Below are positions 43,828-56,747 of a DNA stretch of 64,000 nucleotides, piece by piece. The position numbers and the translations under genes were made by a program. The notes beneath the pieces are model-generated. The model had not been told where the DNA came from and did no database searches. It saw only the letters and a list, made by a program, of their open reading frames with translations. This stretch comes from Heterostelium multicystogenum (lineage: Eukaryota; Evosea; Eumycetozoa; Acytosteliales; Acytosteliaceae), in the NCBI GenBank assembly GCA_003667245.1, contig RCNN01000058.1:59789-123788 (forward strand), written 5' to 3'. The first letter of the stretch is position 1, and each line of letters opens with the position of its first letter.

Positions 43828-44253
43828 ATGAATAATTTACCAGAAGGAAAACAAAACTATATATGCAGCTGCGAGTGTGGTGATATTAGAATATCAGCAG
43901 AGTTGGATCTAGGGTGTATAGAAGCAGAGCATTGCAATTGTTCACTATGCTTGAAAGATAGAAACTTCTCAACCAGAGCCGAAAAATCAAAGTTCAAACT
44001 TTTGTCGGGAGCAGAATCTACTACACTCTATGACTGTGGCACAAACACAATAAACCACTATATGTGCAAGATATGTGGAACTAAAGTATATTCATACTGC
44101 AAGATACCAAATATTGGTGAATACTACAGTGTCAGCATTCCATGTGTGAATGGTATCACAGAGGAACAATTGGTGGCATTACCAGACACCAGAAAGGGAT
44201 TCTCCGACTACGGACTATATAAAACACAAACCGAAGTCAAGAACTATATATAA
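43828..44253 (+). CDS. GFA/CENP-V-like zinc protein
   Basis: A 141-residue intact protein with the Cys/His pattern of the glutathione-dependent formaldehyde-activating (GFA) and CENP-V family: CSCECGDIRI near the N-terminus, EHCNCSLCLKDRNF in the middle, YDCGTNTINHYMCKICGTKV near residue 75-90. These ligands bind structural and catalytic zinc. The GFA fold is found in bacterial S-hydroxymethylglutathione synthases and in many eukaryotic proteins of unclear activity. The start ATG at 43828 follows an (AAT)n leader (43798-43820). The gene is alone in about 1.4 kb of AT-rich DNA. Substrate is not predictable. Confidence 0.87.
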   Translation: MNNLPEGKQNYICSCECGDIRISAELDLGCIEAEHCNCSLCLKDRNFSTRAEKSKFKLLSGAESTTLYDCGTNTINHYMCKICGTKVYSYCKIPNIGEYYSVSIPCVNGITEEQLVALPDTRKGFSDYGLYKTQTEVKNYI

Positions 44254-45038
44254 AAACTTATTTATCTCTATGTATATAACTATTAAAATCAATTCATTGT
44301 TAATAATAAATATAATTTAATTAAACTTTTATCATTTAAACTAAAATACAATATAATATTATAAAAATTAAATATCTAGAGTGAAATTAACCCGAAATAC
44401 AATGATGTATTGCAACAACACTGATTCTAATGACACCAACATCGAAAATATAATGAAATTGATGATAAATATTAATAAGTAAAGCTTGATTTCTTTTGTT
44501 TACAAAACGTAGATTAAATCTCTGGTTCTTTGACATTAATATCTGATACCAAATACATCAAATGATCAGTGGAATCCACAAAATATTAATATCTTTGCTG
44601 GAGAATCTTTTCAACCAAATAAATTATTTTTACAATTTTACAAATTATTGGCAAAGATCTCTTGATTCCATCAAAAAATTTAATCAATTTTATGTTTTTG
44701 GAAATTTCTTTTGTGTTGATTTGAGATCAAAAGATACCACAAGTTTCCCAATATTGATTTAGCTAAATTTCTAATCACCAACTCAACATAATAAAGATAT
44801 TTTCTTTTTCTAAATTTCATATGATTTATTGAATCCGTAGGGAGAGAAGGAGTTGACAAACCATGAAAGGAACATTCAAAGTTACCAAATATAAATATCA
44901 TTCTCCTAACACACCACTTTACTTTATTAACTTATTATTACATATCTTTTGTTCTCCTACTTATCTCCTACGATACTTATCATAGCATCCACTCAATCAT
45001 CACTCCTTCAATATTTTAAATCCAAATATTGCTATAAA
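44254..45038. other. intergenic region before the endoglycoceramidase gene
   Basis: AT-rich. Overlapping small frames on both strands (44562-44762 and 44680-44901) are antisense to each other and neither is supported. Confidence 0.5.
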
Positions 45039-46719
45039 ATGAGATTTACAAACATATCTCAGATACCTGTCCTGCTGGTAGTCCTGTTGATAAATAGTGC
45101 TCTGGTGCTTTCTGTCAATCCAAATATCGTTGTAGAGCCAGAGTCCAAGAGATTCATTGACCCCGATGGTCGTGAACGTAATTTCCACGGTGTTAATGTT
45201 GTTTACAAAAGTAGGTTCAAGAATAAATTTCCACAACAATTATCTAACTGGTCTCCTCAGTTCCTCCATTTGCTCCAACTTTAGATTTTGATGTATATCA
45301 ATCCTTTGGTCCCAAGGATATGCAATATCTCCAAGACTGGGGATTGAATATCGTTAGATTCGGTGTCTTGTGGGCTGGTGTTGCCCCAGAGGCTAGAGGT
45401 CAATACAACGAGACCTATCTCAGCTATATGAGAAATATGGTCGATATGATGGAGCCATATGGTATCTATGCTTTGATTGACAGTCACCAGGATCTCTATT
45501 CCCTTGTTTACTGTGGTGACGGTGCTCCAAACTGGGCTGCCAAGCCATCTGCTAAAGAAGCTTTTCCAATTCCAGTCCAATTACAACCATTCGTTTATGA
45601 TAACACAACTGGTTGGCCATCTGACCAGGAGTGTGGAAAGCACTCCTGGGGAAGCTACTACGGTACAATTGCTGTATCAAGTGCTTTCCAGTCTCTCTAT
45701 GACAACTATGATGGTATCCAAGACGGATTCATTGAACAATGGCAACAAATTGCACAAACTTTCAAAACAAGTCAAAACACAATTGGATATGAGCTCATCA
45801 ACGAACCATGGGCTGGAAATATTTTCGCTGATCCACTTTTACTCTATCCAGGTGTTGCTGACAAAAAGAATCTTCAGCCAATGTATGACCGTTTAAGTAC
45901 CGGAATCAGATCCATTGACTCTGAAGTATGTAAAAACACCTGTAGAATTTTCAATTCATCATTACTAATAATTACTATTATTTTAAATAGCATATTTTAT
46001 TCTTTGAAAGTGTAACTTGGGATGAATTACCCAAAGGTGTTGGATTTGACCATGTCCCAGGTGGAGATGAATTCCGTAACCTCAGTGCATTGAGCTACCA
46101 CTACTATGTCCCACCCGACTTCAGTATTGATGAGATTATGGAAGTCAGAATGAAGATTTGGACAAGTTGGGTTGTGCTGGTATGCTCACCGAATTCGGTG
46201 GAAACGGTGGTGACTCCTCATCAGTCCTCGAAAGCACCCTCAAGACAATGGAAGCAGTAGAAAGAGACAACCAAGGTTGGATTTTCTGGATTTACAAGGA
46301 TTTCGAACCAAACTCCTATGGTCACTTATTCTTTAACGAAAGTGGTGAGCCAGATTGGACTCGTGTCAAGTTGTTCAGTAGAACCTATGCACAAGCCGTA
46401 GCTGGAAGCACTATCAGCTCTCAATTCGATGCCGAGACTTCCAAATACTCATTGACTTACCAAATCAACACTTCCTGTAAATTACCTACCGAAATCTACT
46501 TAAATGAAGCACTCTACTATCCAAATGGATATTCTGTAAGTCTGGAAATTTTTCATACAAATCAAAGAAAAAACAAATAATTAATATTTCTTTCCGATAA
46601 ATTAGGTTGAATTCATTCCCCAATTATATGCCAACTATACGACAGCTCCAAATAGAATTTTCATCAATCATTTAATTGATACAAGCCAAGAATTAACTGT
46701 ATTAATTACTGCTAATTAA
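45039..46719 (+). CDS. endoglycoceramidase-like glycoside hydrolase (GH5 family)
   Basis: Secreted or lysosomal enzyme expected to release the glycan from glycosphingolipids. Four exons (45039-45210, 45261-45925, 45991-46535, 46606-46719) give about 498 residues. A signal peptide (IPVLLVVLLINSALVLS) precedes RFIDPDGRERNFHGVNVVYK, the N-terminal strand of the barrel. WGLNIVRFGVLWAGVAP, ALIDSHQDLYS, and GYELINEPWAGN (acid/base Glu) follow. After intron 3, LSYHYYVPP and MLTEFGGNGGD supply the nucleophile Glu. The C-terminal part is a small beta domain (SLTYQINTSCKLPTEIYLNE). An AA at 46149-46150 lacks one A; adding it gives EVRNEDLDKLGC, as in the family. The first intron ends CTCCTCAG. The neighbouring GH5-class active-site motifs are all intact. 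Confidence 0.9.
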
Positions 46720-48154
46720 TAAATGATGATTAAAACCAAAATTACCAAATCTCAATCACTCATACAAATACAAATATTCAAGAACAAAGTTCAAGAATAT
46801 TATTCTTTATTAATTATCCATGTTTCCAATATTAATTAGGTATATAATTTCCATTATACCACTATAATGAACATTGAAGAATGCCATGATCATCGTGGTG
46901 CCACAAACAATTTTCTCTAAAAAGAGATCAGATTTAAATCATCAAAAAGGGCTCAACACCCAATTGGTCAAAAAAAAACACAAAAAAATATCTTTAATTA
47001 ATAATACATCAAGACGTCATTCACACGAGTGTATGAATTTTTGTTTTTGTATTGACCGCAGCATCAAAAACAAAATTTTTTTGTGTGTGCTGGTTGCAAA
47101 GGATTGCGAAGAATGAAAAAAGCCTGCGACAACAGAGATAGTGACATAAACAATTGTGGTAAAAATAATCAAAAACAAAAAATTCAATTATTATTTAATT
47201 AATTAATTGTAGTTTTTTTTGTTTCCAAAGAAGAATTATAACAGCACATCATTTGTTTTTTAAGAGTTTTTCTTTTGTCCTTTCTTTCTACTTTGATGTT
47301 GTTGTTGTTGTGATTTATTTAATATTTATTTTGTAATTATTATTAGGAAAATCAAATCAAATTACTTGTCTGGTATTTTTTTTTGTTTTTTCTTTTTCTA
47401 CAAAATCAATCACTTTTACATAAATAATTATTTGTCATCAATCAAGAGTCAGTTAGCTTCATACATCACATTAATTTTTACAAATCGATACGCAGTGATT
47501 AATTGCTGGATCATCATCAACCCACATACACACACAGAGACATCCAACAACAAATTTTTAAGTATATCAAATTTTGTTTTGTTTTTATAAAGCATCAAGT
47601 TTGGTTTACTTCAAATTCTTTCTTTCTTTCACGCCTACTTTCACAAATAACTCAAAGATCTTATTATAATATTCATTATTATTATTATTGTTGGTTGCTA
47701 TTATTCTTGAAAACTAGTAGTTTTGTAGTCATGATATTATCATAACCTAAGAGGTAAGATTAGATGTTTGTTGGGCTTTAGTTAATTCAAAAATAAATAT
47801 TTTGCAAAAAATTAATTAATTAATTTTGAATGAATGCTGACAATTAATTTGCTGTATACAATTTTATTTATAAAATAAAAAATTAAATATTAACAAAAAT
47901 TTCCTTTTTTAAATTTAAATAATTAGATATACTTAATAACAATAGCAATTTAATAATAATAATTCAACACTAACAGCCGCAACCAACAACAACAACAACA
48001 GCAGTAGCAGCAAATATTTTTAGAATAATTTACCATTAATAGTAGAAGTCTTGCAAGTCGTTGAACTGACCACATAGAGAGGAAGACAACAGCAGCAGCA
48101 GACAGTACATACTCATTAGCATAAACACATTAGTAGAAGAAAGAAAAGATAAAA
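46720..48154. other. AT-rich intergenic region
   Basis: It holds the 3' flank of the endoglycoceramidase gene and the promoter and 5' leader of the NBR1-like gene. Several TTG/TTTG-type tracts and an (ACA)n-like stretch near 47520-47545 occur. CAG/CAACAA runs at 47975-48010 and 48085-48100 lie just before the NBR1-like start. Small frames at 46874, 47366 and 47503 are T/A tract translations. Confidence 0.5.
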
Positions 48155-51047
48155 ATGGGAGACACCTTTTCATTTAGGTAGGTTTATTAGTTGCTTATGC
48201 TGACCAATGATTTACATACGTGTAGATACTAATCGGCTTTTGTACTTTTATATAGATCTTTTCTTTCGGGTGGTAACATCTGTGCTAGTAATACTTCTAC
48301 TTCTGTACCACAACAACAGCATCAGCAACAACCACAACAACAACACCAGCAAATGTTGCAACAACAGCACCAGCACCAGCTGCAACAGGAACAATATCAG
48401 CAACAGCATCAGATGCTACAGCAACAGCACCAGCAATACCAACAACAGCACAGGGAAGAGATGACAACTTTGAATGTGAATGTCGGCAATCAATGCAAAA
48501 CATTCTCTGTTCCAAAGGGCACAACCTTCAAGGATCTGTCCAGCACCATCAAAGAGACATTCGGTCTCAACACAAAAACGACCCTCAATATCAAGTGTGA
48601 GAACCGAAACGGCGACATGTTTAATCTTGCCTCCGATTGTCACCTCCGTAAAGCATATAGATCAAATGGTGATGACGCTCAGCTACGACTCGTCGTCAAA
48701 GAAGTTCAACCATGCCATTTCTCAAGTTCATTATTTTCATTCTTGGATTTGGTGACAGTAACATCAACAACAACAGCAGTAGTAGTAGTAGTATTAGTAG
48801 CAGCAGCTCTAGCAATAATACTTTGGCCAATAATATTCCAACAAGCAACAATAACTCAAATAATTATAATATTAGTAGCAGCTCAAATAACAGCAGTGGT
48901 AGTCATTTCAATCATCAGTCCAATCACCACAGTGGATTTGGTGGATTAGGTGGTCTATCAAGTGGTGTTGAAATTCAATCAAATTTTGTAAGCAGCGGTA
49001 CGAGCAGTTCAGTAGCCTCCATCGCCGCACCCATTCCCGGTTTTTTAAGTAGAAAGGAGTCGGTACTGCTGGATTCTAATCTAAATACGAAAGAACAAAT
49101 ACAACAGCAACCACAACAAAAGACGCAACCAACAACCATCCCGACTAGCATGTTTAGATCATATCCATCTAATCATAGCCACAATAATAATCATACAACT
49201 TTGTTGCCATCGATGAACCACCTCAGCAATCATACACACTCACACCACCAATACAATCATTTAGGAAAGTCTGTTTATGGATTGTCCACTAATTTCTCAA
49301 CACTTTCACTCAACAACCAATTTTCAACTTGCAGCAGTAGCAGTAGCACCTCCAAATCACCAGAAAACACTCCGTCATCTCCCATCAATATTCCACAACC
49401 CTCATCTTCGCCAAGTAATAATACTTTTGGTAATTTATGTAGCAAAAAGCCAACAACATCGCCTTCTTCAACTCCACCCATTAGATTACCCTCAATCAGT
49501 GGCACGACACATACTCCACATTACCCATCTGCAACACAACCAAAAGTACTTCCACCCATTTTCCTATCAATCCAATGAAATATTATTTTAATCAACAACA
49601 AAACTCACAACAACAAAACCCATCACAAGGAAATCAAGTAAATTCCTCATCTGACAATTTGAGCAAACCAACCACTGCCCCAAGCCAACCATCGACAATG
49701 AACCGTAATGAATCATTTGAATTTATGCAATTCGATAATGATACCGATTCACAATTGAGCAGTGGCATTGATGATGATGAAATGGATTCCATCAATACAT
49801 CGATCCCATCAGAGGCAACCAGATGCTCACCAGCCATCAATGTCTCAACACCAATCTCCAGTACTCCAACTCCATCATCACTATCGTCAGTGTCATCCGT
49901 TTCTTCATCCACATCATCCTCAATCCCTGCTGGAATGGCATCTTCCAAGGAGGTTCAAGAGTTTATTTGCGAGGTGACCAAGTTCTTCCAGAGTCTCCGT
50001 ATGACCACCGATTTAGATGAGCAACGTAACCTCAAAAAGACCATCTGTGAAACCATCCAATCGAAACTTTCCACAATGCCATGGATTTTGGGTGTCTTCC
50101 CACAACTCAAACAATTCGCCGCAGACCAAATGCCAACCATCCCAGTTCCACCCAACACACCACCACCCTCACCATCGCATCACTCGCCACTTTATGACAT
50201 GACCCAAAAATCACAAGTATCAATCTTTGAAGTTCCAGGCGACTTGTCTATCGAAACACTAAACTCGCATTTGCAACTCCAATCAAAGATCGAATCACTT
50301 ATGATCAAAGAAAACGATGAAGTACACCACCAACCACTGAAATCAAATGGCCAAAAATCTGTAATGACCTCTTCAAACGTTGGCGCCAACAAGATGCAAT
50401 ATGCAGCCCGTAAAATCGAGGGTCCAACCATCCACAAAGGATTCACTTGTTCGTTATGCACACAATCACCGATCGTTGGCAATCTCTACTATTGCGCAAC
50501 CTGTATATCTTTTAACTTCTGTGATCACTGTAAAATACAAAAACATCCAAGCTGTCCAAATGGTCCACACCACTCGATTATCACCGTTACTAAGTCCATG
50601 AAGTCCTGCAATATGGTGGCACCATCAGCACTCTCTCCATCACCAGTACCACGTCGTGGATGTCCATATGGTAGAAAGAAATTCCGTTGTCCTTTCAATT
50701 TGAAGTTTGTCTGCGATGTCACCCTGCCCTTTGGAAGTGAAGCCAATCCTGGCCAACAAGTTACCAAGACCTGGCGTATCCAAAACAGCGGTGGTTCACA
50801 AACCCCCAAGGATTGCTTGCTTGTACGTGTCTGTGGTAATGCCCGACTTTCAAAGATTATCACTATGCCACTTCCTCTAATGAACTGCAGCGAAACAATC
50901 AATGTCTCTGTTCCTCTCCTTATTCCAGATATTCCAAGTAAAGTTGATGAATATCTTGTTGGTGAATTCTGGAGAGTATGCACAAGCGACGGTTTTTACT
51001 TTGGTGATCAATTATGGATTAGTTTAGTGATCAGAAGAAAGAAATAA
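48155..51047 (+). CDS. NBR1-like protein: N-terminal ubiquitin-like (PB1-type) domain, ZZ finger, FW domain
   Basis: Exon 1 (48155-48177) encodes MGDTFSFR; the intron ends TATATAG at 48255. A Gln/His run (about 48300-48450) precedes TTLNVNVGNQCKTFSVPKGT then TFKDLSSTIKETFG, a PB1/ubiquitin-like fold. A long Asn/Ser/Thr/Pro linker follows. The ZZ-type zinc finger (50443-50600, CSLCTQSPIVGNLYYCATC then FNFCDHCK) and the C-terminal four-tryptophan (FW) domain of NBR1/ILRUN-like proteins (FVCDVTLPFGSEANPGQQVT then KTWRIQNSGGSQ, EYLVGEFWRVCTSDG) complete it. No UBA domain is seen after it. TTT at 48748-48750 and TTTT at 49559-49562 each appear one T short and explain two frame changes. A selective-autophagy receptor or scaffold is inferred. 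Confidence 0.8.
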
Positions 51048-51346
51048 ATCAACTCTGCCATTTTTTTCTAGAATTCTAGATATATATAATATTTAATATC
51101 AACAACAAATCATAGTCTGTATTTCTTATTTGATTACTCAATTTAATTTATGTTTATTTAGCGATTATTATTATATATTAATATAATTATGTGAATTGAT
51201 ATATTGGAGGACTGTGTACATGTGTCGCAACCATTAGTTTTCAACTTGTTTGGGGATATCCGCATTGAGTAGCAATGATTCAAGTGCGCTAATATTGATA
51301 TTTTCTTGTAATTCAGGGTGTTAACTGAAGTGATACATGGTGATGT

Positions 51347-51889
51347 CTATCTTTTTTTAAATCCAAACTTCTTTCTCTCGTAGAATAGATCTGTTTTAGA
51401 ACTACCTAAATTGACAATTTTTGGACAACCATCTCTATCTTTCTCTTGTGTTGTACATTCTTTACAATAGTATGCATCTGAAATACCAACACCACCACAA
51501 ATTACACATCTACCTTGAAATGATCCATAGTTACACTATAATAAATATGTATTAGTTGACAATGATACGTATCAGCAAACTTAATGTTTTTACATACCTC
51601 ATCGCAAACTCTGACCAAAGTTGTTGGCTTTACATATGAATCGCATATAACACATTTACCATCGCCTACAACAAAAAAACCACTTAGTAAGCAAACTATG
51701 TGTGTACCGACAACTAACTATTCATATTACTTACACTTATCACATACACGACCAATGGCGATACCTGGTTGCTTCTTGCACATAATCAAATCGGGATCTA
51801 CAATGAATCATTAATATTAATTAGTAATACTATCAAACTTTCGAACTAAATCAATCAATCTCTTTCCAATACATACGATGCTTGGACAT
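51347..51889 (-). CDS. phf5a: PHF5A/Rds3, SF3b subunit of the U2 snRNP
   Basis: Four exons (51889-51877, 51797-51735, 51665-51598, 51535-51347) splice in exact phase to 110 residues, the usual PHF5A length. The reading is [110 protein letters not shown], matching the near-invariant family. The zinc knot made of CxxC pairs is complete. PHF5A lies in the SF3b complex that holds the branch-point adenosine. Introns are 62 to 79 bases. No exon is longer than 63 codons, so the gene is easy to miss. Convergent with the NBR1-like gene. Confidence 0.95.
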
Positions 51890-53712
51890 TCTTTATCTGA
51901 ATTAATATAGAAATAAATAAATATCAATGATTTAAAACAACAATAATAATATTACAAATTAAGTTTACTGTATTTTTAATTAATCATCTAAAATAAAATA
52001 TAAAAAACAAAACAAAAGTAAATAAACTATTGAACTCAACTTGAAAATCTGTCGTCAAACAAACAAACTTATTAAAAAAATTTCAATAGTCGATGACCGT
52101 TAACAATACAAATTTGTGGATTAAGAATGTATTTCAAGAATATTTCAATGTTGTTATTGTTGTTGTTGTTATTATTTAAAATAATGAAAGTTAAATGTTC
52201 GATTACTTTGGGTTAATGTTGAATAATAATAAAAAAATAAAATGACAAAATATTTAAAAATTTTTTTTTGTCAATCACAGGTTTGAAGATCAAATTTTGG
52301 TATTCGATATATATGTCTACTTTGGGTCATGTCCATATCTAAACAGCCAATTAATATAATCTGGTGCTTGTTCCCAATTATTTTGCATTGTATTTTTTGT
52401 GCACTTGCTGTTTTTCTGGCTTGATGACTCATTGATTAAGATATTAAACACTTTTTTTTTAGTTTTTACTCTGAACCTTTGGTCAACACGATACAATTCA
52501 ATTTCGCCCAATAAATATAAATAAATCATTTATTTTATTAATCGTCTGTAGTTTTTTTTTTGTTTTCTTTGGAAGATATAAAGCCATTGTTTGTGATTTC
52601 TTTTGAACCATTCATTTAAACAGCACCAACAGCAGCAATAACAACACAGTAGAGAAGAAGTTGGTGTAGGAACAAATATAAATACCTAATAGTTAAAAGT
52701 TACACTACAATCACACAGTACTCCTTCTACTCACTTCCAGTTCCGTTCCACAACTTACCAAAGATTCTGACTCCGGTATGTATACATACAAATAAATCTT
52801 ATCAACAACCAACATAATATATTCTGGAATTCATAACACACCCTATTAAACTTTTGATGAAGAAGTTAGAATATTGATTACTTATTGTATACCTTCACAA
52901 TTGGTGTTAGTATGATTGAGTGACAATGTAATACAATCTTTCGTGATGTGGTGTGGTTGGTTCTGAACTTATCTTTTTTTGGATTGATGATAACTTTTTT
53001 GTTTTTGATAAGATCTGAGGCATTTTATTTTTATTTTTTTTTTCTTTATTCTTTTGGGGTGATCATCTTGGCGAGGTGGTTGCTTGTATTAAACTACAAA
53101 ACGATATGTTCTCTATCTTCATTCACTTCCTTTTTTAAATTGTTATATTTTTAAAAAGAGAAATAATCTCTTTGTTTTTCATACTAGTTTAGTAATTTAT
53201 TATTATTTAGATAAATAGATTTATACCAAAGTCATAATAGTATACATCTAGACTAAAGTAATATTACAATAGTTTTCAAAAACATATAAAGAAATAACAT
53301 CTCGACTTTAATAACACTACACACCACTATGTATGTACAGTTACAAACGAATACATTAATTTAATAATTAAATGATAACAAATTTTTGAAATTATAATAA
53401 TAATGTTACTCTTGTTCGAACATATGCATATTGTCTATCATTCGAATGCTTGCTTACATATCATAATATTATATATTTATTATTATTATTATTATATCAA
53501 GATTAAGATTAAACCGGTAGTTGTGTTGTTGGTTGCTATTGGTCAAATTTTATAATTTAAAACAATTTGAACACTTCAGGATATTTACAAAATCGATTAT
53601 ATATTAATTCAATACTTATTATTCCTAATTCCTATTATAGTATTAGTAGCTTACTAGTAGAACACAGCAACAACAACAACTAGAACTCACAGTAGAATAT
53701 ATAGTTTGAAAA
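51890..53712. other. intergenic region before MTHFR; one doubtful small frame
   Basis: A 1.8 kb stretch with the PHF5A promoter and the MTHFR leader. A minus-strand frame (52317-52529, 70 residues, KKVFNILINESSSQKNSKC then TKNTMQNNWEQAPDYINWLF) has some protein character but no homology I recognise and no visible promoter. Near 52735-52785 a plus-strand stretch ending in CTCCG|GTATGT may be a non-coding first exon of MTHFR. Confidence 0.4.
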
Positions 53713-55513
53713 ATGAAAATTATCGACAAAATTAATGAATACAAGTCAAAGAATCAGAGATTCTACTCATTCGAGTACTTCCCTCCAAAGACAATGGAGG
53801 GAGTCCAGAATCTCTACGACCGTCTCGGTCGTATGCTGCTGTTGGAGCCCTTGTTTGTCGATATCACATGGGGTGCCGGTGGCTCCACCAGTCAGCTAAC
53901 CCTCGAGATTGCAGAGACCTCCCAGAATATCTGCGGTCTCGAGACTATGATGCATCTTACCTGTACTAACATGAAGGTCGAGGAGATCGACTTTGCCTCG
54001 CAAAGGCAAAGGCCTCTGGTGTGCGTAATATCTTGGCTTTGCGTGGTGATCCTCCACGTGGTGAGGAGTGGAAGAAGATCGAAGGTGGTTTTGGATATGC
54101 TTGCGACTTGGTCCGTTACATTCGTCAGAAGTACGGAGACCACTTTGGTATTGCCGTTGCCGGTTATCCAGAGGGTCACTCTGACTGCACTTCTAAAGAG
54201 GACGATCTCCAACACTTGAAGAACAAAATCGATGCTGGTGCCGATTTGATCATCACTCAACTCTTCTACGATGTCGATATGTTCAATGACTTTGTTTCAA
54301 AGTGTCGTGCTATCGGAATCAACTGTCCAATCATCCCAGGTATCATGCCAATTCACACCTACGCTGGTTTTCAAGCGTATGACCACCCTCTCCAACACCG
54401 CCGTCCCACAACACATTCTCGATACACTCGAGCCAATCAAGGACAACGATGAAGAGGTCAAGAAGTATGGTGTCAAGCTCTGTGTGGAGATGTGCGAGCG
54501 TCTCATCGAAGCTGGTGTTGAGGGACTTCACTTCTACACACTCAATCTCGAGCGTAGTGTCCGTAAGGTTCTCAAGGGTTTGAACATGGTTCGTCCAGAT
54601 CAATTGGCTCGTTATCTCCCATGGGCACAAAATGCCAGCACCAATCGTCTCAAGGAAGAGGTTCGTCCAATCTTCTGGCAACATCGTCCACGTTCATACA
54701 TCTCCAGAACTGGTAGTTGGGACGAGTTCCCCAATGGTCGTTGGGGTGACTACCGTTCACCAGCCTTTGGTGATCTCTCTGATTACCATCTTTCCAGTCT
54801 CCAATTCAATAGCGCCCAAGCCGAACAAAACAAAGACGAGTTTGGTGAGGCTCCACAATCCATACAAGACGTCTATGATCACTTTGCCGACTACTGTGCT
54901 GGTCGTTTGAAGAGACTTCCATGGAATGACTTGCCACTGTCTTCCGAGTCCGACGAGATCAAAGAACAATTGATCTTCCTCAACAAGAACGGATTTCTTA
55001 CTATTAACAGTCAGCCGGCAGTCAACGGAGCCAGCTCCACAGACAAAAACTATGGTTGGGGTGGTAAGCATGGATTCGTCTACCAAAAGGCATACGTCGA
55101 ATTCTTTACCTCACCAGAGAACACTGCTAAGCTTATCGAATACTTCAAGAAATGTCCATCTATCACCTACCACGCTGTCAATGTCAAGGGTGACTCTTTG
55201 ACCAACACCAAAGGAACCAACGCCGTCACTTGGGGTATTTTCCCAGGAAAGGAAATTATCCAACCAACTGTCGTCGATCAAGCTAGTTTTCAATGTTTGG
55301 AAGGATGAAGCCTTTGCACTCTGGCAATCTCGTTGGGCATCCACCTATCCAGAGGGATCAGACTCACGTAAGATCTTGGAATCAATGATCAACTCATACT
55401 ACCTCATCAACGTCGTCGACAACAACTTTGTCAGTGGTAATATCTTCCAACCCTTCAAGGATTTATTAAACAATTTGACATCACCAGTCCTCCAATCAAG
55501 CAACCACAATTAA
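53713..55513 (+). CDS. mthfr: methylenetetrahydrofolate reductase
   Basis: Reduces 5,10-methylene-THF to 5-methyl-THF for methionine synthesis. The N-terminal FAD barrel has [100 protein letters not shown] and [10 protein letters not shown]. The eukaryotic regulatory domain follows, with [40 protein letters not shown] and [20 protein letters not shown]. The full product is about 600 residues. Three indels break the frame, all in short homopolymers: CC at 53996-53997 (one C missing), TTTT at 54368-54371 and TTTT at 55287-55290 (one T extra each). The last continues as [15 protein letters not shown] to the stop at 55511-55513. Conservation through each break favours sequencing error. Confidence 0.94.
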
Positions 55514-56747
55514 TAATAACAACAGATGCATCACTAAACAACCATATCCTAAATATTTAATCAACCAACACCAATAAGCCAATCGACTCCAACAAAAGAA
55601 ATCTTTTTTTTTCTTTTTTTTTTTCCAGACCTTTCCAATTCCAGTCAAAGACAAAGAAGTAGGTTCTACTTTTTTTTTTTTGTATCTTTATCATTATAAT
55701 CTAAAACAATTACAATTAAATATTTCATTAATTAATTTAATTAATAGAATTATAACTATTATAAATCAAAAAACAAAACAAACAAAACTACTCAGATATT
55801 TAAATCTAATAATATCTAAGTTTTAGTTATTATTATTATCTTAATTATTATGACATTTACGTTTATTAATCAGATCTTATTTTCTTGTGTTTGTGTGTGT
55901 GTGTCAGAATTGGAAAATCAGAATGGTATCGGTGATCATGATGAAACATTAAATATTAATTAAAAATGCAATAGAATTGATCATGATTATGTAATCGTCT
56001 GATTTTTGTTTGGGTAAACAATTGTTGTATTGACATAATTGCAATTAACGGGCTACTTTTGTAAATAAGAAGGAGATGGTTTGGGACGGTACTGACCGAA
56101 CTTCTTAAAATCCCAAGCAAAAAACCAAATTTTTATTTTTTTTTGATTTTTCAACCTGGGTTTGCTGCGAATTTCACTCTTTTTTTCATGTACATCAACA
56201 GCTATAAAATATTGTCTGTGTTCTGCTCAGATTGTTTTATTGTTTTTATTATTTAGTTTTTTTTTTTTTTCTAAATATATCAACATATATTTGAAACGTA
56301 TAGTATACCAACACTGACATTAATTAATTAATTAAACTCAAATGAATCAACATGCAATGACAACAAACAATTACATTTCTTGCACTTACTCAAAAAAAAA
56401 AAACTAACATCGAAACAACAATAAAACAACAATAACAATTACAACAATAACAACAACAACACTATCGTTGACATTAATGACTGATCCCAATTAGGGCAGC
56501 TGAACTTACTAATTTAAATTGAACATCAAGTATGCATGTTGTAACCAATGGTCAGATAATATCCAATGACCAAATTTAGTAATGTCAATTAGCAGCAACA
56601 TCATTTTTTATTCGATTATTCATGGTAGATAGTGGTGTTCAAATGTGCATTTTTATTTTCATTTGGTTTAATTAATTAATGTCATTCAATTAGAAATGAT
56701 ACATTACGTAGTTTACTAATAGCTTTATTTTCCTCTATAGAATAAAG
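55514..56747. other. intergenic region between MTHFR and aconitase
   Basis: Long T runs (55606-55624, 55669-55681, 56120-56145, 56258-56270) and (TG)n at 55890-55905. Several CAACAA/ACAATA-rich stretches near 56410-56460. No frame or RNA gene is supported. Confidence 0.55.
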
